Shown piece by piece: positions 52,200 through 61,270 of a stretch of DNA of 64,000 nucleotides; position 1 is the first letter of the stretch; every line of letters begins with the position of its first letter. The position numbers were made by a program, and so were the translations under genes. This stretch comes from Salinibacterium sp. Lineage in GTDB: Bacteria > Actinomycetota > Actinomycetes > Actinomycetales > Microbacteriaceae. The DNA lies in assembly GCA_019638845.1 (NCBI GenBank), contig JAHBSZ010000003.1, forward strand, positions 62,001 to 126,000. The letters are read 5' to 3'. The notes below the pieces were generated by a model that saw only the letters and a list, made by a program, of their open reading frames with translations, did not search any database and was not told the origin of the DNA.

Positions 52200-54380
52200 A
52201 TGGCTACGATCCTGCATCTGACCGACTTACATCTCAGCCAGCCCAGTGCGGCGACAGCGATTGGCGACTACTCCAAGGCTCAACTGCTTGATCCTGAAGA
52301 GTTTCAGAGCCGGAAAACGGTCCTAGAAGCGTCCCTCGAGTCGCTCGGTGACTACCTAGTGACTCAGCACATTGAGCTCGACAGCATCATCATTACCGGC
52401 GACATCACTGTCACGGCCGATCCCGGAGGTTACGCGCTGCTTCCCTCGTTCCTGGCCAAGCTCGGCGCTGCCATGGTGGAACCCGACCGCGTCTTGCTCA
52501 CCCCGGGCAATCACGATGTCAGATGGTCGGCGGCACCGGGATCAGTCGAGCGATACGAGTCATTGCTTGAGCTGCGGACCCAAACCGGATACCAGACGGC
52601 GTACTTCGACGGAATAGACATTGACAATGCCGGAAGGCCGCGGGGGGCAACTGTCAATCCGCTGCTCGAAGCAGGCGACGGAAGCTACATCGCTGTTGGG
52701 CTCAACTCATCCAATCACTGCGGAGTCGATGCCGCTGTCGAGGTGGAACTGGCGGATCGGCTAGATGCAATCGTGAAGAAGGCAGGGCGCGATAAGGACG
52801 TTGCAGCTCTCCTTCAAGCATGGAAACGCCGTGGCCTCTCAGATCTGGCGCGTGTGGACCAAGGACAACTCATCGCAGCTGGGAACCTCTGGGCGGAACC
52901 GGCGAGCGCCGCTACACCACTCCGCATAGCGGCGCTGCACCATCAGATCGGGCCGGTGACGGCGGTCGAAGAACTCAAGGCCTTCGAGACGATGTCGAAC
53001 TTGGGCGCTTTTCGCACGTGGCTGCTGGATCACTCGGTTGATGTGGTCCTCCACGGGCATACGCACGTCGCCTACAACCGTCACGATATACAACGCTCCT
53101 ATCACTCCACTCTCACTGCAAGCGCCGAGCATCGGTTCCTCGTTGTTGGCGGAGGCACTGTGGAGCGTGGTTCGGCGGATGCAATCCTCGCGAACCTGAT
53201 AAAGACTGCACCTACCGCGCCGCGACTCTGGCCTGTATCGGTTGGAGGATTACGGGCGACGCTAACGAAGAAGCCCCTGAATGCTGGCGACTTTGTCGTT
53301 GAGGATGTTTTCGTGCGCGGGGACCTGGAGCACACGGTAGGGGTCGTAGCTGGCGCGAACGTCAACGAAGTATTCGAGCAACTTCTGGGCCTAGGGGATC
53401 TCTCTGGCTCAGCCCGTCCCCTCGTTTGCCGGATTGCTGATGGCGCATCTGCGCTCCGTCTTCCAACCAGCTACCCCGACAGCCCGTTCCCTGCAGATAT
53501 TGCAGAAAGCTGGCTGGCTGACACCGTGGGTTGGTGGCAGCGCGCGCCGCGCGGCCTCGGCGCGAGCTTCAATCACGGTGAGCGGCTGAAGTATCGGGAC
53601 GGTGAGGAGTTCGATCAGATCGAGCGCGCAGCTTGCGCGCTCGCCAAGGACACCGGATCAAGCCGCGGAGTTGCAGTCCTCGTCCATCCGCGGACCGACC
53701 TTGTAGACGATGCCGCGTTCCCGTCTTTTGTGATGCTTCACGCCACCGTGACAGGCTTTGGATCCCGAAAACAGCTTGACCTCGTCGCGTACTTCCGGAA
53801 GCAGGAAATCCCCCACTGGTGGCCCGTAAACATGGCCGAGCTGGCAACTATCCAAGAAACGATGATCGACATCATGGCTGCCAACGCTCGTCCTGGAGTT
53901 CGACCAGGATCGCTCACGAGTGTCACGTCGATTCCTGTGGTGGGTGAAGGAATCCCCTTTGTATCGGTCCCGTGGATCGATCGATCGGCTGACAACCCTG
54001 GTGCGCTGCTCTCGTTAGTCACGCCACTTCTTGTCGGCGACGCAACAGGGGCCGAGACGACATGGGAGGTTGCTTTGGGCGATTGGGCACTCGGTGACCA
54101 GCCGCCCGCGGATGGGGAACCGATACCGCTGGAGGGAATTCAAGCTCTCATCGTTCTGCTTGACGGACTTAGCGAAGCGTTTGGTCCAACACGGGAGGCA
54201 ACACTCAGGGTCCTCGTGAAATCTCTGAAGACCATTAGCCACGAGAACGCTTCGTATCGGGCGGCCTTGCACGGTAAGAAACGCGCCGAGGCCCGCATCC
54301 GATGGGTCAGGGCCGTCAATGAGGAACGCACGATACTCCGCAGTGCCGTAGTCGAGCTGGTTAGAGCTCTTGTTCCTTAG
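52200..54380 (+). CDS. Calcineurin-type phosphoesterase fused to a thymidylate-synthase-like domain
   Basis: A 726-residue two-domain protein. Residues 1-320: metallophosphoesterase with LTDLHL (Asp9, His11), ITGDI (Asp68), PGNHD (Asn104, His105), ALHHQ and HGHTH (His285, His287), all metal ligands intact. Residues about 430-600: a degenerate thymidylate-synthase-like core (DDAAFPSFVMLHATV, YFRKQEIPHWWPVNMAEL, ATIQETMIDIM). It has Ser509 where the divergent synthase of 45762 has Cys199, so it may only bind nucleotide. The pairing suggests hydrolysis of a modified nucleotide or its cyclic form. Confidence 0.72.
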   Translation: MATILHLTDLHLSQPSAATAIGDYSKAQLLDPEEFQSRKTVLEASLESLGDYLVTQHIELDSIIITGDITVTADPGGYALLPSFLAKLGAAMVEPDRVLLTPGNHDVRWSAAPGSVERYESLLELRTQTGYQTAYFDGIDIDNAGRPRGATVNPLLEAGDGSYIAVGLNSSNHCGVDAAVEVELADRLDAIVKKAGRDKDVAALLQAWKRRGLSDLARVDQGQLIAAGNLWAEPASAATPLRIAALHHQIGPVTAVEELKAFETMSNLGAFRTWLLDHSVDVVLHGHTHVAYNRHDIQRSYHSTLTASAEHRFLVVGGGTVERGSADAILANLIKTAPTAPRLWPVSVGGLRATLTKKPLNAGDFVVEDVFVRGDLEHTVGVVAGANVNEVFEQLLGLGDLSGSARPLVCRIADGASALRLPTSYPDSPFPADIAESWLADTVGWWQRAPRGLGASFNHGERLKYRDGEEFDQIERAACALAKDTGSSRGVAVLVHPRTDLVDDAAFPSFVMLHATVTGFGSRKQLDLVAYFRKQEIPHWWPVNMAELATIQETMIDIMAANARPGVRPGSLTSVTSIPVVGEGIPFVSVPWIDRSADNPGALLSLVTPLLVGDATGAETTWEVALGDWALGDQPPADGEPIPLEGIQALIVLLDGLSEAFGPTREATLRVLVKSLKTISHENASYRAALHGKKRAEARIRWVRAVNEERTILRSAVVELVRALVP

Positions 54381-54518
54381 ACGGAACACGGATGGCACGC
54401 TGGTCTCCCGGATCCGGACGGTTGAGTTTCTGCTCGTCAACGCGGCCTATCAGGGGTTGTGTCCAAATCTGACTTGAAGCGGGCAGGACATCGAGGTGTC
54501 CTCGAACCGACCGCGCTA

Positions 54519-55148
54519 TCAGGCGGCGCGCTCAATCGACCGTATGGAGCGTGGCCAATCGTGCGGCCGTCCCTGAATACCTGGATCGAGCGACCTCAGC
54601 CAATCGACTGTCGCCGCGATGTGTTCGTCCCTGAAACCGTTGCGGTACGCGGGTCGATCGTGAACCAGATCGAAGCCGAAGTCGTTCCGTAGATACTCAG
54701 GGATTGCGGGTCCGTCGCCGCCGAAATAAACAAACTCCTGGCCGAGCAGCACCCGCTCGCTCTTTGTATCACGCTGCATGTGACGGGCCTCCGGGGAGCC
54801 ATCGTCTCTACTGTGGCGGGAGTTCTCTTGGATCCACTGCCCGTCTGCGCCGTGGTGATAGATATTGTCGCCGAACTGTTGCATGCGGCTGCCGCGCAAA
54901 TTGGGACGCTTCGCGGCGAAGCGGGCATCCTGCCAGTAGTGATCGAAGTCCACGATCTCCGAGATACGCATCGCGAAAACGAGGTCGCCGGCCTTGGCGT
55001 TGGTGCGGGAGCCGGTGCCCACTACCCAATCGCCGAGTTGGGCGACACGGCGGATGTCCTGCTTGCAGGTGGCCAGGGAGCAGAACCCGTGGAAGGGGTT
55101 GGGCGCGAAACCGACGTCGTAGCGCACGATATAGCTGAACAACGTCAC
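54519..55148 (-). CDS. Nmad2-family protein (nucleotide/base modification associated)
   Basis: A 209-residue protein matching the Nmad2 family described with base-hypermodification genes: IVRYDVGFAPNPFHGFCSLA, CKQDIRRVAQLGDWVVGTGS, DLVFAMRISEIVDFDHYWQD and NLRGSRMQQFGDNIYHH are conserved, and LRSLDPGIQGRPHDW closes it. GTG start with caggaggt upstream. It is the second gene of a minus-strand pair with a ThsB-like TIR protein, 14 bases downstream of it. The enzymatic step is not established for the family. Confidence 0.75.
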   Translation of the reverse strand: MTLFSYIVRYDVGFAPNPFHGFCSLATCKQDIRRVAQLGDWVVGTGSRTNAKAGDLVFAMRISEIVDFDHYWQDARFAAKRPNLRGSRMQQFGDNIYHHGADGQWIQENSRHSRDDGSPEARHMQRDTKSERVLLGQEFVYFGGDGPAIPEYLRNDFGFDLVHDRPAYRNGFRDEHIAATVDWLRSLDPGIQGRPHDWPRSIRSIERAA

Positions 55149-55162
55149 GCCCGGACCTCCTG

Positions 55163-55630
55163 TCAGCAGGCGGCTCGAGGAATCGACTGCACAGGAGCCG
55201 GCGCGCCGCCGGGTTCGGTCCAGTTGTCCTTGCCGTTGAGAGCATCGATGATTGCCTGAGCGTCCCAGTTGACGATCGCGTTCGCGTAGTCGCCGAGCGG
55301 CTCAGGCATGTCGTCGTTAGTGGTACCCGGTGCCCAGACTCCAACAATCCGTTTATCCGGGAACTTGCGGGCGTACTCGATTTCCCAGTCGACCCATTCG
55401 TGGTTCTTCGTGTCGGGGGAAATGATAACGATGATCTTGCCGGCCCAGCGGATCTGATCGGCGAGAATCTGCTTGATATAGTCAGCGCTATTCGCGTTGT
55501 TAGGGGTCTCGCGCGTGATCGATGAGTCCCGGATGTCAGCACCGCTGTCTGCGAGCATCTTCTTGAGGTCTCCGACCAGTGCGTCGTCCTGATGACGGTG
55601 GCTGATGAAGATGTTGTGCTGGTCGCTCAT
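55163..55630 (-). CDS. ThsB-like TIR-type protein (DUF1863 family)
   Basis: A 155-residue flavodoxin-like protein: NIFISHRHQDDALVGDLKKM, then SADYIKQILADQIRWAGKII, VIISPDTKNHEWVDWEIEYA and KRIVGVWAPG. The Ser-His pair, central Trp-Glu and Gly-Val-Trp fit the MTH538-type TIR-like family, to which the signalling component ThsB of Thoeris belongs. Proteins of this group make NAD-derived signals on infection. Strong ribosome site gggaggggt. Next to Nmad2 rather than ThsA. Confidence 0.78.
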   Translation of the reverse strand: MSDQHNIFISHRHQDDALVGDLKKMLADSGADIRDSSITRETPNNANSADYIKQILADQIRWAGKIIVIISPDTKNHEWVDWEIEYARKFPDKRIVGVWAPGTTNDDMPEPLGDYANAIVNWDAQAIIDALNGKDNWTEPGGAPAPVQSIPRAAC

Positions 55631-55712
55631 CTCAGACCCCTCCCTTTGGGGAATAGTCTACTTTTGGCCACCGACACTGCCCCGGTGACGTGGCGCGTCG
55701 ATAGGAGAACGA

Positions 55713-56936
55713 GTGCCGATTCCGCCGATTCTCGACGTGTTCGTCGTCTGGCATCCCGATGACAGGACCGGCGCCGAGCGCTTCGCCGATTTGAACGAGC
55801 ATTTCCACAGCCCGGCATTTTCGGGCCTGGCCGGCGGTGCCGTCGAGGTGTACGCACGGAGCGAGCCATGGGTACCTGGGACATCTGCGCCGCGGCCACT
55901 AGGGATCGACGCTCCCTTGGGCAATGGTCTGCCCCCAGCCCAGTTCAACGCGATCGTTCCCATCATCGACACCAACCTTGCCCGTGCCGTTGCTGACGCG
56001 AGTGACGGCTGGGGTGCGTACATCCATGAGATCGCCGCGCTGAACCACCGAGACGGTGTCGGCGTCTACCCTCTGGTGGCAGACGGATTCAACTGGGCAA
56101 ATACCGTCGTCAACGGAATTCTTGGCGAAGGCCAGACGCTGCCTACGCAGGTCAACCTTGATAGTGGTCTCTTCGGTCGCGAACTGGCGCAGGCGATCAC
56201 TCAGCACATCCAGCTGGAAGCGGGGCTTCCCACACGGCTGAAGGTCTTCGTGAGCCACACGAAACACCGATCAACGGAGGAGGCTGCACGCTCGGGTCCG
56301 GCCATCTTCGAGAGTGTCCGTGAGCACATCGCGCAGACCCATCTGACGACATTCTTCGATGCTCAGGACATTCAGCCCGGTGAGGATTGGGAGCAGACCC
56401 TTGAGGGAGGTGCCGCCAGCAGCGCGCTGCTAATGGTGCGCACGGATGTCTACGCAGGGCGGGATTGGACTCAGCGCGAGGTGCGCACGGCGAAACGAAG
56501 CGGGATGCCCGTCGTCTGCATGTACGCCCTCACCGCAGGCGAAGAACGTGGCTCCTTCTTGATGGATCACGTCCCTTCAGTGGTCTGCGATCTCACTGAC
56601 CCTGATCCGGGAATCGAGATGGCACTCAATAGGCTCGTCGATGAAGCTCTCAAGAACACCTTGTGGCGGGAGCAGACTTCGTACTTGTCGGAGGATGGAT
56701 TCGACTGGCTTCCTGCACAGTCTCCCGAACCCACCACTCTCGCTCCGTGGCTGGCCGAGCATCAGGAGAAGCAGCCAGACGATGACCATATTTGGGTCAT
56801 CCACCCGGACCCTCCACTCGGACCAGCTGAACGTGGCGTCCTGCTCCAGCTCTGCGCCCTGGCCGGCTACGACGTCGACGTCGACATCTTTACGCCTCGA
56901 ACCTTCGCCGCACGCGGGGGAGCGCTGAGGCAATGA
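55713..56936 (+). CDS. TIR-domain protein with two flavodoxin-like domains
   Basis: A 407-residue protein. N-terminal domain (about 5-165) begins LDVFVVWHPDDRTGAERFAD. The second, canonical TIR domain (about 180-330) begins LKVFVSHTKHRS and contains TFFDAQDIQPGEDWEQTL and SSALLMVRTDVYAGRDWTQREV, with the family Glu in WTQREV. A C-terminal part of 75 residues is unfamiliar. GTG start after ataggagaac. Its stop overlaps the SLOG gene start (ATGA), so the two are a module like TIR-SLOG immune effectors. Confidence 0.82.
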   Translation: MPIPPILDVFVVWHPDDRTGAERFADLNEHFHSPAFSGLAGGAVEVYARSEPWVPGTSAPRPLGIDAPLGNGLPPAQFNAIVPIIDTNLARAVADASDGWGAYIHEIAALNHRDGVGVYPLVADGFNWANTVVNGILGEGQTLPTQVNLDSGLFGRELAQAITQHIQLEAGLPTRLKVFVSHTKHRSTEEAARSGPAIFESVREHIAQTHLTTFFDAQDIQPGEDWEQTLEGGAASSALLMVRTDVYAGRDWTQREVRTAKRSGMPVVCMYALTAGEERGSFLMDHVPSVVCDLTDPDPGIEMALNRLVDEALKNTLWREQTSYLSEDGFDWLPAQSPEPTTLAPWLAEHQEKQPDDDHIWVIHPDPPLGPAERGVLLQLCALAGYDVDVDIFTPRTFAARGGALRQ

Positions 56937-57778
56937 ATGAGCCCACGCTGACCCCGCGAGACGCCCTCTCAGGTCAGAAGATCGCGCTGTCAGTCTCAGA
57001 GAGCGCCGATCTTGCCCGCCTTGGTCTCACCGAGTTGCACTGCCGCTTGGTCGTGGCCGAGGTCGGCCGAGCGATCATGCTCGCCGGAGGAACTGTCGTC
57101 TATGGCGGCAACTTCCAGCCGGGCAGCTACACCGAAATCCTGATCGAAGAAGCTCAACGATTTGGCGGTGGGCGGCATGTTCTCGAGCTCACGCTTGCCG
57201 AATCCGAGTACCGGAAACTCGACGAAAACACCCTGATCGCTGCAGACAGAAAGCTCGGTGACGTCGGCAGGCTGACCTTGGTATCAGCCTCGGGCAACCC
57301 CGTTTCACTTCCGGACGCGTTGCTTGGCACCTGGGCTCAGGGTCCCAGTGGCGCCCTGACAGCGATGCGTGAATACGTGGCGAACAACACAACTGCTCGC
57401 CTCATCGTCGGCGGACGCCTGGCTGACTACGCCGGCGTCGAGCCAGGCGTCATCGAGGAAGCCCGACTGACAATTCAAGCAGGCAGACCCCTCCTCGCGG
57501 CCGGCGGCTATGGGGGAGCAGCGTCCGCCGTTGCTCAGCGTCTCCGACCTCAAGACTTTGACGACTGGGCCCCCTCGGGGTACCCCTTGCATGCTGAGGA
57601 CGCCGAAGTGACCGTCGCATTGGATGCTTTGGGCGATGCGTATGCTGCTACCGGCGCGACTTCGGTGCTCGACGAGACGCTTCTGCGCACGCTGACAATC
57701 AGTCATAGGCCCGCTGACATCGCCAGCGCCACGGTGCGCCTCCTCTCGCAAGTGGCTCCAACAAACAATTTGGCGTGA
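56933..57778 (+). CDS. SLOG-domain protein (nucleotide-ligand sensor or NADase-like)
   Basis: A 281-residue protein with a Rossmann-like SLOG fold: LVVAEVGRAIMLAGGTVVYG, GGNFQPGSYTEILIEEAQRF and later RLIVGGRLADYAGVEPGVIE. The GG and PGS loops are the ligand-binding signature. In Thoeris-type systems a SLOG domain binds the nucleotide signal made by TIR. Here it is translationally coupled to a TIR gene; the last 90 residues may form an additional helical part. Confidence 0.75.
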   Translation: MNEPTLTPRDALSGQKIALSVSESADLARLGLTELHCRLVVAEVGRAIMLAGGTVVYGGNFQPGSYTEILIEEAQRFGGGRHVLELTLAESEYRKLDENTLIAADRKLGDVGRLTLVSASGNPVSLPDALLGTWAQGPSGALTAMREYVANNTTARLIVGGRLADYAGVEPGVIEEARLTIQAGRPLLAAGGYGGAASAVAQRLRPQDFDDWAPSGYPLHAEDAEVTVALDALGDAYAATGATSVLDETLLRTLTISHRPADIASATVRLLSQVAPTNNLA

Positions 57779-57993
57779 CTTGCAAGAACAGACGGCATTC
57801 CTGTTTTCGATCTGATGCCCAGATTGACCTACATCCCGAGTGCGCGCGCCTGCCACGATGTCATCGACTGGGATCCGCTGGGGGACCAGAAGGGGACCAA
57901 AATCATGCAAACCATGCAACGCATGACGTGAAATGAGGTGCTCTGCACAGCTCTGCGGCCCTGAAATTCAATGAATCAACGCTTCAGGGCTAC
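57779..57993. other. Attachment-site flank with direct repeats
   Basis: Contains two copies of GGGGACCA (57883 and 57894 region) and reiterated ATGCA words (ATGCAAACC, ATGCAACGC), the sort of arm-binding repeats found beside tyrosine-integrase attachment sites. A short open stretch reading DWDPLGDQKGTKIMQT could be the tail of a lost integrase. No gene is supportable. Confidence 0.4.
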
Positions 57994-58035
57994 CTGGGGG
58001 TCAGGGGGTCGCAGGTTCAAATCCTGTCAGCCCGA
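57994..58035 (+). other. 3' half of tRNA-Pro(GGG): probable attachment-site scar (attR/attL)
   Basis: Identity to tRNA-Pro starts exactly in the anticodon loop, CTGGGGG (57994-58000). It continues through the 3' anticodon stem TCAGG, the variable region, the T arm GCAGG-TTCAAAT-CCTGT, and the acceptor strand CAGCCCG with discriminator A at 58035. The upstream 5' half of a tRNA (expected 5' acceptor CGGGCTG, D arm, 5' anticodon stem) is absent. A half tRNA that begins at the anticodon loop is the normal product of tyrosine-recombinase integration at that loop. Confidence 0.8.
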
Positions 58036-58061
58036 CAAATATGATCTCGCAAGACATAGGA

Positions 58062-58098
58062 AACTCTCGAAGCTACGGGTTCGGGAGTTTTCTGTTTT
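58062..58098 (+). terminator. tRNA-type intrinsic terminator
   Basis: Stem AACTCTCGAA (58062-58071) with TTCGGGAGTT (58080-58089), 10 pairs including one G-U, loop of 8, then TTCTGTTTT. It lies 27 bases after the tRNA fragment and is the old tRNA terminator. Confidence 0.85.
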
Positions 58099-58158
58099 GG
58101 GGCTGGTAGTCGCGGGTGGGGAAGGAACGGGCTCCCATGTCCACCGTCCGGAGGCCGC

Positions 58159-59313
58159 TCAATACGAGCGGGGCAGCCCCAACGAGTGCTGGGCCACATA
58201 GTTCAGGATCATCTCGCGACTGACCGGCGCGATCCTCAGAAGCCGCACAATTCCCCAGAGCGGAACTAACCCATACTCGGTGCTGAGCCCGTTACCGCCG
58301 TGGGTTTGAATTGCGGCATCCACAGCAGCAGACGCGGCTTCGGCGGCGGCGTACTTGGCCATGTTGGAGGCTTCTGCCGAGCTCTGACCGTTGTCGTGCA
58401 GCCAGGCGGCCTTGTCCGTCATCAGCGCTGCGAGCTCGATTTCGATCTTGGCCTTCGCCAGCGGATGGGAAACACCCTGATGGGTGCCGATCGGGGCGCC
58501 CCACACCGCGCGAGTCTTCGCGTAGTCCGCTGCCCTCGCGAGCGCATATCGACCGACACCGACACAGATTGCTGCGCCGACGACTCGCTCGGGGTTCAGC
58601 CCATGAAATACCTCGTCGAAGCCGCCGCCTTCCGTCCCGATCAGGTGATCCTCCGACAGCCGCACTCCGTCGAAGAAGAGAGTGAACTGTCGTTCGGGCA
58701 GGGATGCGGATACTGCCAGAGGCTGGATAACGAGCCCAGGTGCATCGGTCGGCACAACGAAAAGGGAGAGGAGGGCCTTACCGGTTTTTTCGTCAGTGCC
58801 GGTCTTAGCAACGACGAGCACGGCATCGGCTTCGTCGACTCCGGAAATGTAGTACTTCGTCCCGTGGAGAGCCCAGCCGCGATCATCCCGGACTGCCGTT
58901 GTGGACATCGTGAGCGTGTTGGAACCGGCATCCGGCTCTGTTATGGCGAAAACCACCTTGCTCTCACCGCTCGCCATGCGAGGCAGCCAGGTTTGCTTTT
59001 GCGCGTCACTCCCGAAGCGAGCGATGACCTCCCCGGAGATCGCGCTGGAGACGAGCATCAGCAACAGCGGACACCCCTGCGCGGCTGTTTCCTCGCAAAC
59101 AAGTGCCAACTCCCTAAGCCCGGCACCGCCTCCGCCATACTGTTCCGGCAGATTGATTCCGATGAACCCCTGCCTGCCGAGTTCGCGCCACAACTCTTCA
59201 GTTGGTTCCTGCCGGGCCGCGTGCTCGGCGTAGTAAGCGGGACCGAATGACCTAGTGATCGCAGCCACCGCCTCGCGGATATCGGCATAACCATCTTCGA
59301 CATCGAAATTCAT
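58159..59313 (-). CDS. Acyl-CoA dehydrogenase
   Basis: FAD-dependent acyl-CoA dehydrogenase of 384 residues. Blocks: GFIGINLPEQYGGGGAGLRE, FAITEPDAGSNTLTMSTTAV (FAD/substrate), and QTHGGNGLSTEYGLVPLWGI near the C-terminus. The catalytic base is not read with certainty. The frame opens at 59340, but ATG 59313 lies after aggagg and begins the normal N-terminal helix (MNFDVEDGYAD). Passes electrons to the ETF encoded divergently next door. Chain-length preference unknown. Confidence 0.88.
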   Translation of the reverse strand: MNFDVEDGYADIREAVAAITRSFGPAYYAEHAARQEPTEELWRELGRQGFIGINLPEQYGGGGAGLRELALVCEETAAQGCPLLLMLVSSAISGEVIARFGSDAQKQTWLPRMASGESKVVFAITEPDAGSNTLTMSTTAVRDDRGWALHGTKYYISGVDEADAVLVVAKTGTDEKTGKALLSLFVVPTDAPGLVIQPLAVSASLPERQFTLFFDGVRLSEDHLIGTEGGGFDEVFHGLNPERVVGAAICVGVGRYALARAADYAKTRAVWGAPIGTHQGVSHPLAKAKIEIELAALMTDKAAWLHDNGQSSAEASNMAKYAAAEAASAAVDAAIQTHGGNGLSTEYGLVPLWGIVRLLRIAPVSREMILNYVAQHSLGLPRSY

Positions 59314-59498
59314 GGGGCCGAGGTCCTCCTGACAGCCCACATCAGTCGCGGCACGCGAGTTTGTGGCGGTTGTCTAATGGTATGAACTCTGCGTGCCCGC
59401 CGGTAGTGGGAACTCACGTACTCTGGGGGCCGTGTAATACGTTCGTCCTACGATTGGCCTCGGCGCGCTCGTTGTTGCCTATGAAGAGGAGATTGTCA

Positions 59499-60281
59499 GT
59501 GAGGATTGTCGTCCTAGTCAAGCAGGTGCCGGACACCTATGAGGAGCGAAAGCTAGACGTCACCACGGGTTTGCTTGACCGCCGTGCGAGTGATGCCATC
59601 ATCGACGAGATTTCCGAACGCGCCATCGAAGTGGCCTTGAAGCACAAGGATTCTGACAGCACGACCGAGGTTGTCCTTCTGTCGATGGGCCCGGCATCCC
59701 TCACCGCGTCGCTTCGGAAAGGGTTGTCATTCGGAGCCGACTCTGCTGTTCACGTGCTCGACGATGGCCTGGGTGGCGCTGACCTTGGGTGGACCTCCAC
59801 CGCGCTCGCGGCCGCGCTTGCGACCACCGGCTATGACCTGGTGATCGCCGGCAATGAATCGACGGATGGCCGGGGTGGGATGATCCCCGCGATGGTTGCC
59901 GAGCGGTTGCGGGTTCCCCATCTCACCTTCCTCGACTCCGTCGAGATCACCGTCGATCGCGCGAGCGGGCTGCGGGAGAGCGAGAGCGGAACGCTCACCG
60001 TGCACGCGATGTTGCCTGCCGTGATCTCCATCACTGAACGTGTGCCCGAGGTGCGTTTCCCCAATTTCAAAGGAATTCTTGGGGCGAAGAAGAAGCCCAT
60101 CACCGTGCTCACCCTTGGCGATCTGGGCATAGTTCCTGACCCCCAACTCGCGAGCGTCGGGCGCTCAGTCATCGTGAGCACCATCGAACGACCACCGCGC
60201 GCGGCGGGTGTCAAGGTCGTCGACGAGGGCAACGCCGGATCTGAGCTTGCAGAGTTCCTCGCCACCGAACACCTGATCTGA
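59499..60281 (+). CDS. etfB: Electron transfer flavoprotein beta subunit
   Basis: A 260-residue subunit starting [19 protein letters not shown], with AMP-binding-type [20 protein letters not shown] and the family region [23 protein letters not shown] start with aagaggagatt; the frame opens earlier (59361). With the alpha subunit it forms the soluble acceptor of acyl-CoA dehydrogenases. Next gene 14 bases downstream. Confidence 0.92.
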   Translation: MRIVVLVKQVPDTYEERKLDVTTGLLDRRASDAIIDEISERAIEVALKHKDSDSTTEVVLLSMGPASLTASLRKGLSFGADSAVHVLDDGLGGADLGWTSTALAAALATTGYDLVIAGNESTDGRGGMIPAMVAERLRVPHLTFLDSVEITVDRASGLRESESGTLTVHAMLPAVISITERVPEVRFPNFKGILGAKKKPITVLTLGDLGIVPDPQLASVGRSVIVSTIERPPRAAGVKVVDEGNAGSELAEFLATEHLI

Positions 60282-60295
60282 CCGAGGGAAGTCAC

Positions 60296-61270
60296 GTGTC
60301 AAATATTCTCGCCCTAATCGAAGTCACAAGCACGGGCTCGCTCGTGAATACCGCGCCCGGATTGCTCGCCGCAGCGGCCAAACTCGGCACGCCCGTTGCG
60401 GTGGTCACGGTTGCGCCTGGCACGGGTACAGCCCTTGCGGAGGAGTTGGGAACGCTCGGTGCTTCCCAGGTCTTCGTCGCAGAGTGCGAACAGGTGGGTG
60501 CGGTTCTTGGTTCGCCGCAACTCGAGGCCCTCGTTGCCGCGACCACAGCACTCACGCCGGTGGCGATCGTGGTCGCCAACTCGGCCGATGGTCGCGATGC
60601 CGCTGCCCGCCTCGCCGTACGGATTCACGGTGGTCTTGCCGTCGATGCTGTGGACCTGCGCCTCGATGCCGACCGTGTTGTGGTGACCCACTCGATATTC
60701 GGCGGTGCCTACGTCGTGGAGTCCGTGGTTGAAGGCGGGATCCCGATCGTGACCGTTCGATCGGGGGCCATCCAGGGTCCAGTTGCCGCGACAACACCGA
60801 CAGTCACAACCGAGACCGTCACCGTCGATGAGAGCATGTCGTCGGTGATTGACGCCGTCCATGAAGTGGCAACCTCCTCAACTCGTCCAGAACTTCGTGA
60901 GGCGACCACGGTCGTGTCCGGTGGCCGAGGACTCGGTTCCAAGGAGAGCTTCGAGTTGGTTGATCGACTGGCCGACGCCCTGGGCGCCGCGGTCGGTGCG
61001 TCACGAGCCGCGGTAGACGCGGGCTATGTTCCGCAATCGCTGCAAGTGGGGCAGACGGGGAGCACCGTCTCACCTCAGCTTTACATCGCCCTCGGAATCT
61101 CGGGTGCTATCCAGCACCGGGCCGGGATGCAGACGGCTAAGACGATCGTCGCAATCAACAAGGACCCGGATGCCCCCATCTTCGAGATCGCGGACTACGG
61201 GATAGTCGGTGACGTGTTCACCGTCGTACCGCAGCTCATCGATGCGATCCAGAACCGTGCCAAACAGTGA
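60296..61270 (+). CDS. etfA: Electron transfer flavoprotein alpha subunit
   Basis: A 324-residue subunit. The C-terminal FAD domain has [38 protein letters not shown] and [20 protein letters not shown], the standard FAD-binding blocks. GTG start after gagggaagtcac. Its stop overlaps the start of the membrane protein gene (GTGA), so ETF and that protein are coupled. Confidence 0.93.
   Translation: MSNILALIEVTSTGSLVNTAPGLLAAAAKLGTPVAVVTVAPGTGTALAEELGTLGASQVFVAECEQVGAVLGSPQLEALVAATTALTPVAIVVANSADGRDAAARLAVRIHGGLAVDAVDLRLDADRVVVTHSIFGGAYVVESVVEGGIPIVTVRSGAIQGPVAATTPTVTTETVTVDESMSSVIDAVHEVATSSTRPELREATTVVSGGRGLGSKESFELVDRLADALGAAVGASRAAVDAGYVPQSLQVGQTGSTVSPQLYIALGISGAIQHRAGMQTAKTIVAINKDPDAPIFEIADYGIVGDVFTVVPQLIDAIQNRAKQ

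Noticed and set aside
54486-54501. GGACA-TGTCC hairpin as a terminator between convergent genes
   Set aside because: Only 5 bp with a 6-base loop and no T tract.
57994-58035. A functional tRNA-Pro gene
   Set aside because: The 5' acceptor strand, D arm and 5' anticodon stem are not present upstream.
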